From: Mycolicibacterium sp. TUM20985
Lineage (GTDB): Bacteria > Actinomycetota > Actinomycetes > Mycobacteriales > Mycobacteriaceae
Reading direction: 5' to 3'
DNA: 64,000 nt
NCBI RefSeq assembly: GCF_030295745.1
Contig: NZ_AP027291.1
Span: 930,001-994,000, forward strand
Position numbers and translations under genes: made by a program. Below, one piece after another: positions 1 through 9,464 of the stretch. Positions within the stretch are counted from its first letter, which is position 1. The number at the start of each line of letters is the position of its first letter. Under the pieces are notes generated by a model. That model saw only the letters and a list, made by a program, of their open reading frames with translations. It made no database searches and was not told where the DNA came from.

Positions 1-930
<930 letters not shown>

Positions 931-932
931 TC

Positions 933-938
933 AGCGTA
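933..938 (-). promoter_or_regulatory. -10 box of leaderless serC transcript
   Basis: TACGCT on the minus strand, followed by 8 nt and the serC ATG; no Shine-Dalgarno is visible. The spacing fits leaderless initiation. Inference from sequence only. Confidence 0.45.
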
Positions 939-1109
939 GTGAGGACCTCTTGGCCGCGACTGGTGGGCCCGTCACGAGACCTGCGTCACATGTGATGCGA
1001 ATTACCCCCTTCGGCGCACACGTTGCCGAAGAGGCTGTTCAATTCATGGGACCTCCGGTACCGTCAGTGGACATCGGACTGACAAATGTAAACCTCACGG
1101 AGGCTTCGA

Positions 1110-2138
1110 ATGGCTGTCAAGATCGCCAAGACGCGCATCATCCGCCGCTGGCGCAAGAACATGGAGGTTCTCGACGACGCCTCTTACGTCGACACGCTCA
1201 CCACGCTGTCCGAGGGGTCGGTGCGACGCAACTTCAACCCCTACACCGACATCGACTGGGATTCGCCGGAGTTCGCGGTGACCCCGAACGACGAGCGCTG
1301 GATCCTGCCGGCTACCGATCCGATCGGTAGGCACTCCTGGTACCGGTCACAGCCCACGGAACGCCAGATCGAGATCGGCATGTGGCGGCAGGCCAACGTC
1401 GCCAAGGTCGGCCTGCACTTCGAGTCGATCTTGATCCGGGGCCTCATGGAGTATTCGTTCTGGACGCCCAACGGCTCACCGGAGTATCGCTACTGCCTCC
1501 ACGAGGCGGTGGAGGAGTGCAACCACACGCTGATGTTCCAAGAGATGGTGAACCGCATCGGCGCCGACGTGCCGGGCATGCCGCGCCTGCTCAAATGGGT
1601 GCAGCCCGTCATCCCGCTGGTCGCCGGTCCGCTGCCCATCCCGTTCTGGTTCGGCATACTCGCCGGCGAGGAGCCCATCGACCACACGCAGAAGAACGTG
1701 CTGCGAGAGGGTAAGGCCCTGCATCCAATCATGGAACGGGTCATGGCCATCCACGTCGCCGAGGAGGCCCGGCACATCTCGTTCGCCCACGAGTACCTGC
1801 GCAAGCGAGTCCCGCACCTGCCGCGCCGCAAACGGTTCTGGCTGTCGCTCTACGTTCCGCTCACGATGCGAACCCTGTGCTCCGCCATCATCGTTCCGCC
1901 TCGCGCGTTCTGGAAGGAATTCGACATCCCACGGTCGGTCCGCAAGGACATCTTCTTCTCCTCGCCCGAGTCTCGAAAGATGTTGCGCGACATGTTCGGT
2001 GACGTTCGGATGCTCTGCCAGGAGACCGGCTTGATGAATCCGGTGGCGAAGCTGATCTGGCGGCTGTGCCGGATCAACGGCGACCCCAGTCGCTACCGCA
2101 GCGAGCCCCAGCGCCAGCACCTGGTGTCGGTCGCGTAG
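1110..2138 (+). CDS. AurF-like diiron oxygenase (Rv0885-like)
   Basis: 342-residue helical ferritin-like protein with two diiron EExxH signatures, EECNH near residue 136 and EEARH near residue 219, plus an upstream HFES glutamate near residue 107. These match the p-aminobenzoate N-oxygenase (AurF) family, which uses a diiron centre and O2 for N-oxygenation or hydroxylation. A GGAGG element lies just upstream of the ATG. fprB follows after 21 nt, so the two are likely co-transcribed, and the ferredoxin-reductase would be a natural electron donor (inference). The substrate is unknown. It is the positional homologue of Rv0885. Confidence 0.85.
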   Translation: MAVKIAKTRIIRRWRKNMEVLDDASYVDTLTTLSEGSVRRNFNPYTDIDWDSPEFAVTPNDERWILPATDPIGRHSWYRSQPTERQIEIGMWRQANVAKVGLHFESILIRGLMEYSFWTPNGSPEYRYCLHEAVEECNHTLMFQEMVNRIGADVPGMPRLLKWVQPVIPLVAGPLPIPFWFGILAGEEPIDHTQKNVLREGKALHPIMERVMAIHVAEEARHISFAHEYLRKRVPHLPRRKRFWLSLYVPLTMRTLCSAIIVPPRAFWKEFDIPRSVRKDIFFSSPESRKMLRDMFGDVRMLCQETGLMNPVAKLIWRLCRINGDPSRYRSEPQRQHLVSVA

Positions 2139-2159
2139 GGGAATCAGGCGACACCCGGC

Positions 2160-3824
2160 ATGCCCCATGTAATTACTCAGTCGTGTTGCAGCGACGGATC
2201 CTGTGTCTACGCCTGCCCGGTGAACTGCATCCATCCGTCACCGGATGAGCCGGGCTTCGCCACCGCGGAGATGCTCTACATCGATCCGGTGGCGTGCGTG
2301 GATTGCGGCGCGTGTGTCAGCGCGTGCCCCGTCGGCGCCATCGCTCCCGACACCAAACTCGGCGACGAGCAGCAGGTCTTCGTCGAACTCAACGCGGCGT
2401 TCTACCCCAAGCGCGAGGGCAAGCTGCCACCGACGTCGAAGCTCGCACCCGTGCTGGAGGCGCCCGCCGTGCACCGGCGCGACGGGGGTCCCCTGACGGT
2501 GGCGATCGTCGGATCGGGCCCGGCGGCGATGTACGCCGCCGACGAGCTGCTGACTCAGAAGGGGGTGCGCGTCAACGTCTTCGAGAAGCTGCCGACGCCC
2601 TACGGTCTGGTCCGCTCCGGAGTGGCGCCCGATCACCAGTCGACCAAGCGCGTCACCGCGTTGTTCGACCGCATCGCGGGCCGTCCGGGCTTCCAGTACT
2701 TCCTCAACGTCGAGGTCGGCAGGCACGTCTCGCACGCCGAGCTGGTCGAACACCATCACGCCGTGCTCTATGCCGTCGGCGCGCCGAACGACCGGCGGCT
2801 GGACATCGAGGGAATGGGTCTGCCCGGCAGCGGCACCGCGACCGAGATGGTGGCCTGGATCAACGGGCATCCCGAATTCGCCCATCTGCCGGTTGATTTG
2901 AGCTCCGAACGCGTCGTGCTCGTCGGCAATGGCAACGTGGCCCTCGACGTCGCGCGCGTGCTCACCACCGACCCGGACGACCTGGCCCGGACCGACGTGT
3001 CCGCCCACGCGCTCGCCACACTTCGCGACTCTCGGGTGCAAGAGGTCGTGGTCGCCGCGCGGCGCGGGCCCGCGGCGTCGGCGTTCACGCTGCCCGAGCT
3101 GATCGGGTTGACCGCCACTCATGACGTCGTGCTCTCGGCCGAGGATCACGATCTGGTGCGCCGGGAGCTGGCGACGGAGTCAGACCCGTTGACCCGCAAC
3201 AAGCTCGAGGTACTCGCCAAGCTCGGCGACGCCGGGCGGGCGCCGGTCGGTCGACCCCGCATCCGGCTGGCGTACCGGCTGACCCCGCTGCGGCTACTCG
3301 GCGACACGCGCGTCGAGGGCATCGCCTTCACCCAAACCGGGACCGACGAGGTCCAGCGCGTCGAGGCGGGCCTGGTTCTGACGTCGATCGGCTACCGCGG
3401 CAAGCCGATTCGCGATCTCCCGTTCGACGACGTGAAGGCCGTGGTCCCCAACGACGGCGGACGCGTCACCGGGGCGCACGCCACATACGTCGCCGGTTGG
3501 ATCAAGCGAGGCCCGACGGGGTTCATCGGCACCAACAAGTCGTGCGCGGCGCAGACGGTCGGCAACCTCGTCGCCGACTACAACGACGGTGGGCTCGTCG
3601 ACCCCGTCGCCGGACCGTCCCGGCTGAGGGCGCTGATTCGGGCTCGTCAGCCCGACGTCGTCGATGCGGCCGGGTGGACCGCGATCGACCGCGCGGAGAT
3701 CGACAGGGGCGGGGCCGAACGTCCGCGGGACAAGTTCACCGACGTGGGCGACATGCTCGCCGCCGCGGCGACGGCACCGGCGCCGACAGTCGGTCGGCGA
3801 CTGCTCGCAGGGCTGCGTCGCTAG
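2160..3824 (+). CDS. fprB: Ferredoxin/ferredoxin--NADP reductase FprB
   Basis: 554 residues. The N-terminal 7Fe/8Fe-type ferredoxin domain carries cysteine clusters CCSDGSCVYACPVNC and CVDCGACVSACPVG within the first 60 residues. It is followed by an adrenodoxin-reductase-like FAD/NADP domain with a GSGPAAMYAADELL dinucleotide motif (about residue 117) and LVGNGNVALDVARVL for NADP. M. tuberculosis FprB (Rv0886, about 575 residues) has the same fused architecture. It shuttles electrons between NADPH and iron-sulfur proteins. It sits immediately after the diiron oxygenase and overlaps the convergent gene at 3821 by 4 nt. Identity is secure; partner is inferred. Confidence 0.93.
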   Translation: MPHVITQSCCSDGSCVYACPVNCIHPSPDEPGFATAEMLYIDPVACVDCGACVSACPVGAIAPDTKLGDEQQVFVELNAAFYPKREGKLPPTSKLAPVLEAPAVHRRDGGPLTVAIVGSGPAAMYAADELLTQKGVRVNVFEKLPTPYGLVRSGVAPDHQSTKRVTALFDRIAGRPGFQYFLNVEVGRHVSHAELVEHHHAVLYAVGAPNDRRLDIEGMGLPGSGTATEMVAWINGHPEFAHLPVDLSSERVVLVGNGNVALDVARVLTTDPDDLARTDVSAHALATLRDSRVQEVVVAARRGPAASAFTLPELIGLTATHDVVLSAEDHDLVRRELATESDPLTRNKLEVLAKLGDAGRAPVGRPRIRLAYRLTPLRLLGDTRVEGIAFTQTGTDEVQRVEAGLVLTSIGYRGKPIRDLPFDDVKAVVPNDGGRVTGAHATYVAGWIKRGPTGFIGTNKSCAAQTVGNLVADYNDGGLVDPVAGPSRLRALIRARQPDVVDAAGWTAIDRAEIDRGGAERPRDKFTDVGDMLAAAATAPAPTVGRRLLAGLRR

Positions 3825-4213
3825 GGGCCACCTCCGACCCAGACCGCGCGCAGAAGAAGGCCATCGAGCTCGCGTCCGATGACGCTGTGCACGGGGAAGC
3901 GGCGCGCGATCGTCACGTTCTCCTCCGTCAGCTCCTCGGCCCAGTCGGCGGGCCAGCCCCCGTCGGCCAGGCTGGTCCGGAACGCCAGGACGACGTCCTC
4001 ACGGGTCAGGTCCGACTCGACGACCGTGGCCGTCGTGGTGGCCCGGTGGGATGCCGCTCCGGCGAACCCACGTCCGCATCCGCATGGCCCGCGCGGATCG
4101 TTGCGGTCCCAATCGCACGGCTCCTGGATCCACACCAACTCGCCTGCCACGCAGTAGTTGTAGTCGTCAGGTTCGGTCCCCTGGGTAAGTGCGGTCGCGA
4201 CGAGGATCTTCAT
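3821..4213 (-). CDS. Conserved hypothetical protein with CxC(x)RGFAG motif
   Basis: 130 residues, starting MKILVATALTQG. I recognise the general shape of an uncharacterised actinobacterial family, with a beta-strand start, a central PCGCGRGFAGAAS segment and acidic C-terminal half, but no function is known to me. No signal peptide or membrane segment. It is convergent with fprB (4-nt overlap) and its upstream region ends against the left end of the insertion sequence 78 bp away, so its promoter may have been altered by the insertion. Confidence 0.6.
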   Translation of the reverse strand: MKILVATALTQGTEPDDYNYCVAGELVWIQEPCDWDRNDPRGPCGCGRGFAGAASHRATTTATVVESDLTREDVVLAFRTSLADGGWPADWAEELTEENVTIARRFPVHSVIGRELDGLLLRAVWVGGGP

Positions 4214-4290
4214 GAAGGCGCGCCCTCGCTGGTAGCTGATTCGAACATTTGTACGATGATGCCACCGACGACCGACAGCCTGCCGAGCGC

Positions 4291-4361
4291 GTTGACTCAG
4301 CCGAAATGCGCGCGAGATGCCGCGAAAGCTGGGGTCGTTGCCTCACCGGAAATGCGCGCGT
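4291..4361 (+). repeat. Left-end tandem transposase-site repeats
   Basis: Two direct copies of the end motif, GTTGACTCA..AATGCGCGCG at 4291-4314 and GTTGCCTCAC..ATGCGCGCGT at 4337-4361, start to start 46 nt apart. They are inverted relative to the two right-end copies. Likely transposase-binding sites. Confidence 0.7.
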
Positions 4362-4410
4362 ACGGCGCGCCTGCGTGATCTGTCAGCAATGACCTCGGTA
4401 GGCCGGAGCG

Positions 4411-5631
4411 ATGGGGTTGACGATGACCGAGCGCAAGGCAGTGACCGAAACGACTGCCATCCGTTATTCACTGGCAGACAAACGAGCCAAGGGCGTGATT
4501 CTGGATGAGTTGTGCGCCACCACGGGATGGCACCGCAACCACGCCCGTAAGGCGCTCACGACGGCATTACGGCCCAAACTGGTCACACCGAGACGTCCGC
4601 GGCCACCGACCTACGGACCGGAGGTCGTTGCCGCGTTGACGGTGTGCTGGACGGTGTTGGGGATGCCGGCCGGTAAGCGCCTGGCGCCGATGCTGGGCGA
4701 ACTGCTTGCGGTGTTGCGCCATTTTGGGGAGTTGGTCCTCGATGAGGACATCGCGACGCTGTTGGTGTCGATGTCGGCGGCCACCATCGACCGGCGGCTG
4801 GCTCCCGAACGGCGCAAACACCAGCTCAAGGGGCGCGCCACCACCAAGCCGGGATCGCTGCTGAAGAGTCAGATTCCGGTGCGGACCTGGGCCGACTGGG
4901 ACGACGGGCGACCGGGGTTCGTCGAGATCGACCTGGTCTGCCACGACGGGGGAAGCCTCACCGGCCCGCATGCGTTCACCTTGACCGTCACCGACATCGC
5001 CACCGGCTGGACCGAGAACCGCTCTGTGCCCAGCAAATCAGCCAAATGCGTGCTGGCCGCTGTGAACGACATCGCCGCCAAGATGCCGTTCCCGATCCTG
5101 GGCGTGGATTCGGACAACGGATCGGAATTCATCAACGTCCACTTGTTGGCCTGGTGTGAACAACGTCAGATCACCTTCACCCGGGCGCGGCCAGGAAACA
5201 AGAACGACGGCTGCCACGTCGAGCAGAAGAACTGGGCCGTGGTTAGGCAGGTAGTTGGCTATCACCGCTACGACACGGCATCAGAGTTGTTGTTGCTCAA
5301 CGAGATCTGGCAGCTGCAGTCCAAGCTGACCAACTACTTCTACCCGCAGCAGAAACTCGTGTCCAAGGTCCGTACCGGAGCCAAGGTGTCCAAGAAGCAC
5401 GACATCGCCACCACCCCATTCCACCGCGCGATCGATCACCCGAACACACCCGTGCAGCGCATCGTGGCGCTGACTCGGACCTACTCCATGGTCAATCCTG
5501 CCGCCGTCCAACGCCAGATCCACTCCCTGACCGCACAACTTCTCGCCATGACAACCAGCAAAGCCGACGCCAGCATCAACAAGCGCGCACGCTCAAATGA
5601 GGCAACGAAGAGTCCCACGCGCGCATCTTGA
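4411..5631 (+). CDS. IS transposase with DDE integrase core
   Basis: 406 residues. The N-terminal region (about 20-60) looks like a helix-turn-helix (LDELCATTGWHRNHARKAL). The integrase-type core has candidate catalytic acids at D174 (VEIDLV), D233/D235 (VDSDNGSEF) and E271 (HVEQKNW), with the roughly 35-residue D-E spacing expected for DDE enzymes. No frameshift or stop interrupts the frame, so the enzyme may be active. A second in-frame ATG lies at 4423. The inner right-end repeat overlaps the C-terminal codons. Confidence 0.88.
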   Translation: MGLTMTERKAVTETTAIRYSLADKRAKGVILDELCATTGWHRNHARKALTTALRPKLVTPRRPRPPTYGPEVVAALTVCWTVLGMPAGKRLAPMLGELLAVLRHFGELVLDEDIATLLVSMSAATIDRRLAPERRKHQLKGRATTKPGSLLKSQIPVRTWADWDDGRPGFVEIDLVCHDGGSLTGPHAFTLTVTDIATGWTENRSVPSKSAKCVLAAVNDIAAKMPFPILGVDSDNGSEFINVHLLAWCEQRQITFTRARPGNKNDGCHVEQKNWAVVRQVVGYHRYDTASELLLLNEIWQLQSKLTNYFYPQQKLVSKVRTGAKVSKKHDIATTPFHRAIDHPNTPVQRIVALTRTYSMVNPAAVQRQIHSLTAQLLAMTTSKADASINKRARSNEATKSPTRAS

Positions 5632-5642
5632 CGTGAGGCAAC
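5583..5642 (-). repeat. Right-end tandem transposase-site repeats
   Basis: Two minus-strand copies of the end motif: GTTGCCTCA..GTGCGCGC (5606-5583) and GTTGCCTCAC..ATGCGCGCGT (5642-5617), 36 nt apart. The outer copy matches the left inner copy at 10/10 and 10/10 in its two blocks with one extra spacer base. Confidence 0.7.
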
Positions 5643-5703
5643 ACGCGAGGTCGACTTTCCCAAAATCGGCACGTCTGTCTCAAGGCCCGCGTAAGCAAGT
5701 TGC

Positions 5704-8355
5704 ATGAGAGCTTCGGCGTACGTGGGACGAATCGGGGAGTTGGCGGTCGCGCTGGGAGTCGGCGCGGCACTCTTCGCCGGGACGGGAACCGCGTGGGCGG
5801 ACCCTGCGTCGTCGGATTCGTCGGATTCGTCGGATTCTGCGCCGGCGCCGGCGCCAGCGCCGCCGCCGGCGCCGGTGGACCCGGGTGCCGAGAGCGGGCC
5901 GACGGTCGGATCCTCCGACGGCACCCCGGCCCCAGCCACGTCGGACGCCCCGAAGTCGACGGTGAGCGCGTCCACCGTGACGATCTCCAAGGATGACGAT
6001 CCCGCCAAGACGTCATCACATGATGACGATCCAACCGAGGCGTCATCACGTGATGACGAGGCCGCCGGGACGTCGTCCTCTGAGGAAGCACAGGACGACC
6101 CACCCCCGACGCAGGCGAACAAATCGCCAACCGTCGCCCCTGAAACTTCCTCGACACCCGTCACTACGGTCGACGCCACCGAGGTGAGGATGCGTGTGAA
6201 TTCGGCTGCGGCACAGCCGGAAGCGGTCACCACGACACAGCGCGTCTCCAGTACGCTTGCCGTCCAGCAGACCTCGCCCCCGCCCGCCGTCCCGACGCTG
6301 CGCCCATGGCCCACCGCCTTCGACCCGCTCACCGTGGTGACCTACGTGACCGGTCTGGTGACCAGCCTCGTCAATGCCGTCCTGAGCCCCTTCGCCGCGG
6401 GCGCGCCGGCGCTGCCCTCGGATCCGACGCCGTGGGCCCTTCTGGCGTGGGTGCGGCGCGAGTTGTTCAACGAGTCGCCGACGATCGCCAGCGATCTGCC
6501 GCAGACGCAGAGCTTGACCCTCGACGGTGACGTCGTCGTCAAGGGCAACGTCGGAGCCGCGGACGCCGACGGCGGCCCGGTGTCCTACACCGTCATCGGT
6601 CGGCCCCTCAACGGTGGGACCGTCACCGTCGATGCGAACGGCGACTTCACCTATCGGCCCATGAACGCCATGGCGGCGGTCGGCGGAACTGACTCCTTCA
6701 CCGTCATGGTCGACGACGAGGCCGCCGGCTTCCACCTACACGGACCCCTGGGGCTGTTGCAGTTCGTGCCGATCCTCGGAAGCTTGCTCAATCCGAGTGC
6801 CGGGCACCGGGTGGCGAAGACCATCACGGTGACCGTGACGCCGGTCGGTGGCGTCGACCTGTCCTTCCCCAAGGGGTTCCGGTGGGGTGTCGCGCATGCC
6901 GGATTCCAGGCCGAGGGTGGGCCGGGTTCGCCCGTCGACCCCAACTCCGACTGGTACCGCTGGGTGCACGACCCGATCAACCAGTTCCTCGGCTTCACCA
7001 ACGGTGTGCCAGAGAACGGGCCGGGCACCTACGTCTCCTACGACACGGACGCGGAGTTGGCCCGCCAGGACCTTGGCATGAACACCTTCCGGATGGGCAT
7101 CGAGTGGAGCCGGATCTTCCCGAATTCGACTGCGGGAATCAATATCTCGGATGAGGGCGGCACCGTGAGCCAGGCCGACCTGCAGGCCATGGATCAGTTG
7201 GCCAACCAGGCCGAGGTGGCCCACTACCGGGCGGTGTTCGCCTCTCTTCGGGCGCACGGCCTCGAGCCGTTGGTGACGGTCAACCACTTCACCCTGCCGA
7301 CCTGGGTCAATGATCCGATCACCGCCCGGCCCCTGATTCAGCTCGGCCTGCCCGCGCCGACCGCTGGTTGGTTGTCACCGGGCACACCCGTCGAGTTCGA
7401 GAAGTTCGCGGCGTACGTCGCCTGGAAGTACGGCGACCAGGTGGACGACTGGGCCACCCTCAACGAACCGTTCTCACCGATCCTCACCCAGTTCTTCGCC
7501 ATCCCAGGGCTCGTCCCCGCGTGGCCGCCCGGCGTCATCCGGCCCGACCTCGCGTCGACCTTCCTGGTCAACGAAGCCAAGGGGCACGTGGCCGCCTACG
7601 ATGCAATTCACCAGTGGGACAACAAGGTTGCGACAGTGGGTAAGGCCGCCGCATCCGTCGGCTTCACCAACAACATGATTCCCGCCCGGCCGGCCGATCC
7701 GGTGAACCCCCTCGACGTGCAGGCCGCCGACGCGTGGAACTCCTTCTACAACGGATGGTTCCCCAACGCGGTGATCGACGGCTGGGTGGATGCCAACTTC
7801 GACGGCGTCAAGACAGCCAACGAGGTGCATGCCGACTTCACGGGCAAGGCCGACTGGATCGGCGTGCAGTACTACGGCTCGCAGCCGATGCAGGGCTTCG
7901 GCGTCGCGCCGATCCCCGGCTTCCCGTTCCTGCGTGGCCTTCCGGTCCGGTGCGACCCCTCGCCGACGTGCAGCGACTACAACCAGCCCACCGACCCGGG
8001 CGGCTTCCGCGAGGTGCTCGATTTCGCGGCGTCCTACGGAAAACCGTTGTGGGTCACCGAGAACGGGATCGCCGACGCCGGTGACTCGAAGCGTCCTCCG
8101 TACCTCGTCAACCACATCGCCGTCGTCCAGGACATGGTCGCCCACGACACGAACATCCTGGGTTACACGTACTGGTCCTTCGTCGACAACCTCGAGTGGG
8201 CCGAGGGCTACGACCTGCACTTTGGGTTGTACGGCTCGGATCCGACCACCCCAGAACTCGAGCGCACGCCGAAGCCGACGAGCATCTCCGCCATCAGCCA
8301 GATCACCAAGGCCAACGCGCTGCCGACGGCGCTGCTGGCGACCTACGTGCCCTGA
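5704..8355 (+). CDS. Secreted GH1 beta-glucosidase-like protein with VCBS/cadherin-like domain
   Basis: 883 residues. The N-terminus has the mycobacterial export signature GRIGELAVALGVGAALFAG ending AWAD, so a Sec-type signal peptide is likely. A Ser/Asp/Pro/Thr-rich region (about 35-200) with three 10-residue repeats follows, then a VCBS/cadherin-like beta domain (about 255-380) and a glycoside hydrolase family 1 catalytic domain from about residue 390 (FPKGFRWGVAHAGFQAEGG). The general acid/base is predicted as E588 in TLNEPF and the nucleophile as E786 in WVTENGIAD, so it is probably active on beta-glycosides; the substrate is unknown. It starts 62 bp after the insertion sequence, which could influence its promoter. 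Confidence 0.88.
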   Translation: MRASAYVGRIGELAVALGVGAALFAGTGTAWADPASSDSSDSSDSAPAPAPAPPPAPVDPGAESGPTVGSSDGTPAPATSDAPKSTVSASTVTISKDDDPAKTSSHDDDPTEASSRDDEAAGTSSSEEAQDDPPPTQANKSPTVAPETSSTPVTTVDATEVRMRVNSAAAQPEAVTTTQRVSSTLAVQQTSPPPAVPTLRPWPTAFDPLTVVTYVTGLVTSLVNAVLSPFAAGAPALPSDPTPWALLAWVRRELFNESPTIASDLPQTQSLTLDGDVVVKGNVGAADADGGPVSYTVIGRPLNGGTVTVDANGDFTYRPMNAMAAVGGTDSFTVMVDDEAAGFHLHGPLGLLQFVPILGSLLNPSAGHRVAKTITVTVTPVGGVDLSFPKGFRWGVAHAGFQAEGGPGSPVDPNSDWYRWVHDPINQFLGFTNGVPENGPGTYVSYDTDAELARQDLGMNTFRMGIEWSRIFPNSTAGINISDEGGTVSQADLQAMDQLANQAEVAHYRAVFASLRAHGLEPLVTVNHFTLPTWVNDPITARPLIQLGLPAPTAGWLSPGTPVEFEKFAAYVAWKYGDQVDDWATLNEPFSPILTQFFAIPGLVPAWPPGVIRPDLASTFLVNEAKGHVAAYDAIHQWDNKVATVGKAAASVGFTNNMIPARPADPVNPLDVQAADAWNSFYNGWFPNAVIDGWVDANFDGVKTANEVHADFTGKADWIGVQYYGSQPMQGFGVAPIPGFPFLRGLPVRCDPSPTCSDYNQPTDPGGFREVLDFAASYGKPLWVTENGIADAGDSKRPPYLVNHIAVVQDMVAHDTNILGYTYWSFVDNLEWAEGYDLHFGLYGSDPTTPELERTPKPTSISAISQITKANALPTALLATYVP
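5992..6081 (+). repeat. Three 30-nt tandem coding repeats with palindromes
   Basis: Units at 5992-6021, 6022-6051 and 6052-6081 encode DDDPAKTSSH, DDDPTEASSR and DDEAAGTSSS. The unit junctions form GTCATCA-CA-TGATGAC (6012-6027) and the perfect palindrome GTCATCACGTGATGAC (6042-6057). Confidence 0.75.
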
Positions 8356-8795
8356 CTCATGGCTGCGGCGATCTCCTCGCTGCTGACCTCGCGCATCGGT
8401 TGCCCCATCGACCACATGTGACCGAAGGGATCGTGGAGGACGCCGTAGCGGTCGCCCCAGAACTGATCCGCCAGGGGGGCGACGACGGTCGCGCCGGCAT
8501 CGACTGCCCGTTGGAACTGGCTCTCGACGTCGGTCACCGTGAGATGAATCGTCACGGGCGTGCCGCCGAGCGACTTCGGTGTCATCGACTTTCCGCCGGT
8601 CATCTCGGGGAAGTCGTCGTTCAGCATCACCACCGAGCCGTTGATGCGCACGGCCGCATTGACCAGCCTCCCGTCGGGCCCCGGCACCCGGCCGAGTTCC
8701 TCCGCCCCGAAGGCGGCGACGTAGAAGTCGATGGCCGCGGCGGCGTCATCGACGATCAGATAGGGGGAGACGGCCGGTTGCACTTCGATCGCCAT
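8343..8795 (-). CDS. VOC/glyoxalase-fold protein (PhnB-like)
   Basis: 150 residues with the PhnB-type vicinal-oxygen-chelate pattern: VSPYLIVDDAAAAIDFYVAAFGAEEL at the N-terminus, a central VMLNDDFPE segment and a C-terminal DRYGVLHDPFGHMWSM. Such proteins are single-domain paired beta-alpha-beta folds; most lack an assigned reaction. Positionally it corresponds to Rv0887c. It is convergent with the GH1 gene, overlapping its last 13 nt. Cytoplasmic; function not assigned. Confidence 0.85.
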   Translation of the reverse strand: MAIEVQPAVSPYLIVDDAAAAIDFYVAAFGAEELGRVPGPDGRLVNAAVRINGSVVMLNDDFPEMTGGKSMTPKSLGGTPVTIHLTVTDVESQFQRAVDAGATVVAPLADQFWGDRYGVLHDPFGHMWSMGQPMREVSSEEIAAAMSQGT

Positions 8796-8864
8796 GGTGG
8801 GGCTCCTCTCGAGGGTGGACGTTCACCGATGTCGACCGTGCCACCCGCCGAAACTCATCGGTGG

Positions 8865-9464
8865 CTATACGACGGAGAATCCGGTGGGCAGTGGGGCCCT
8901 GCCGGTGAGGGCCGTCAACACCATCTCTCCGCGGCCGAGGGCGATGCCGATGCGGGCGGCCAGCGCAGTCGCGTCGGCGAGCACGTCCGGCGGCAGCGCA
9001 AACCCGACGTTCGCGGCCTTGGCGATGTCGAGGCTGTGGACCGCCAGTTCGAACACCCGCGTCGGCAAATAGTTGCTCAATCTGACACCCAGGCCACCGA
9101 TCACCTCGATGAGCGGATCACCAACGCTTGCAACGTCTTCGAGTACGCGCTCGAGCAGTACGTCGATCTTCGCCGCGGGGTCCTCGCCGAGTTCGCGGCC
9201 CGCCTTACGAGCCCGCTCGTCGATCGCCGCCGCGCCCGCTGCCGCAGCGTAGTCGGCGATCTTCACGTAGTAGTCGGCGGCGTCGTGGACGTCCTCGTGG
9301 TCGGCGGTGTTCTGCAGATACGTGCTCACGGTGATCAGCGAGCGCGACGTGTGCCCGACGAGAGCGCGCAGATCCCATTCTCCCAGTCCCGGCCCCGCCC
9401 AAGCGGACTCGGGGATGGTGTGGACGAGTGCGGCGAACGCCCTGGCGGCGGAGTCGAACGTCAC
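8865..9464 (-). CDS. DinB/mycothiol-dependent maleylpyruvate isomerase-family protein
   Basis: 199 residues starting at a GTG whose GTGA overlaps the citA stop. The pattern (FAALVHTIPESAW...LGEWDLRALVGHTSRSL early, then RVFELAVHSLDIAKA) is that of the actinobacterial MDMPI-like proteins, four-helix metal-binding folds that often act on or with mycothiol. Candidate metal-binding histidines sit in VGHTSR and AVHSLD. It is translationally coupled to citA. No specific substrate can be named. Confidence 0.75.
   Translation of the reverse strand: MTFDSAARAFAALVHTIPESAWAGPGLGEWDLRALVGHTSRSLITVSTYLQNTADHEDVHDAADYYVKIADYAAAAGAAAIDERARKAGRELGEDPAAKIDVLLERVLEDVASVGDPLIEVIGGLGVRLSNYLPTRVFELAVHSLDIAKAANVGFALPPDVLADATALAARIGIALGRGEMVLTALTGRAPLPTGFSVV

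Larger units (their letters stand above)
4291..5642 (+). mobile_element. Insertion sequence, about 1.35 kb, DDE type, with doubled end repeats
   Basis: One DDE transposase gene (4411-5631) is bracketed by inverted copies of a 24-26 nt motif beginning GTTGCCTCAC and ending ATGCGCGCGT. Each end carries two copies: 4291-4314 and 4337-4361 on the left, 5583-5606 and 5617-5642 on the right in reverse orientation. No convincing target duplication was found, so the exact tips are uncertain by some bases. Family assignment is tentative: the DDE block resembles transposases annotated as integrase-catalytic-core proteins of the ISNCY/IS481-like groups. The element looks intact. Confidence 0.75.

Noticed and set aside
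2238..3149. 303-codon minus-strand frame within fprB
   Set aside because: Low-complexity Arg/His/Gly-rich translation without any recognisable motif; fprB on the plus strand explains the sequence.
4230..5700. Target-site duplication of the insertion sequence
   Set aside because: Bases flanking 4291 and 5642 show only short GCG-rich likeness, not a convincing duplication.
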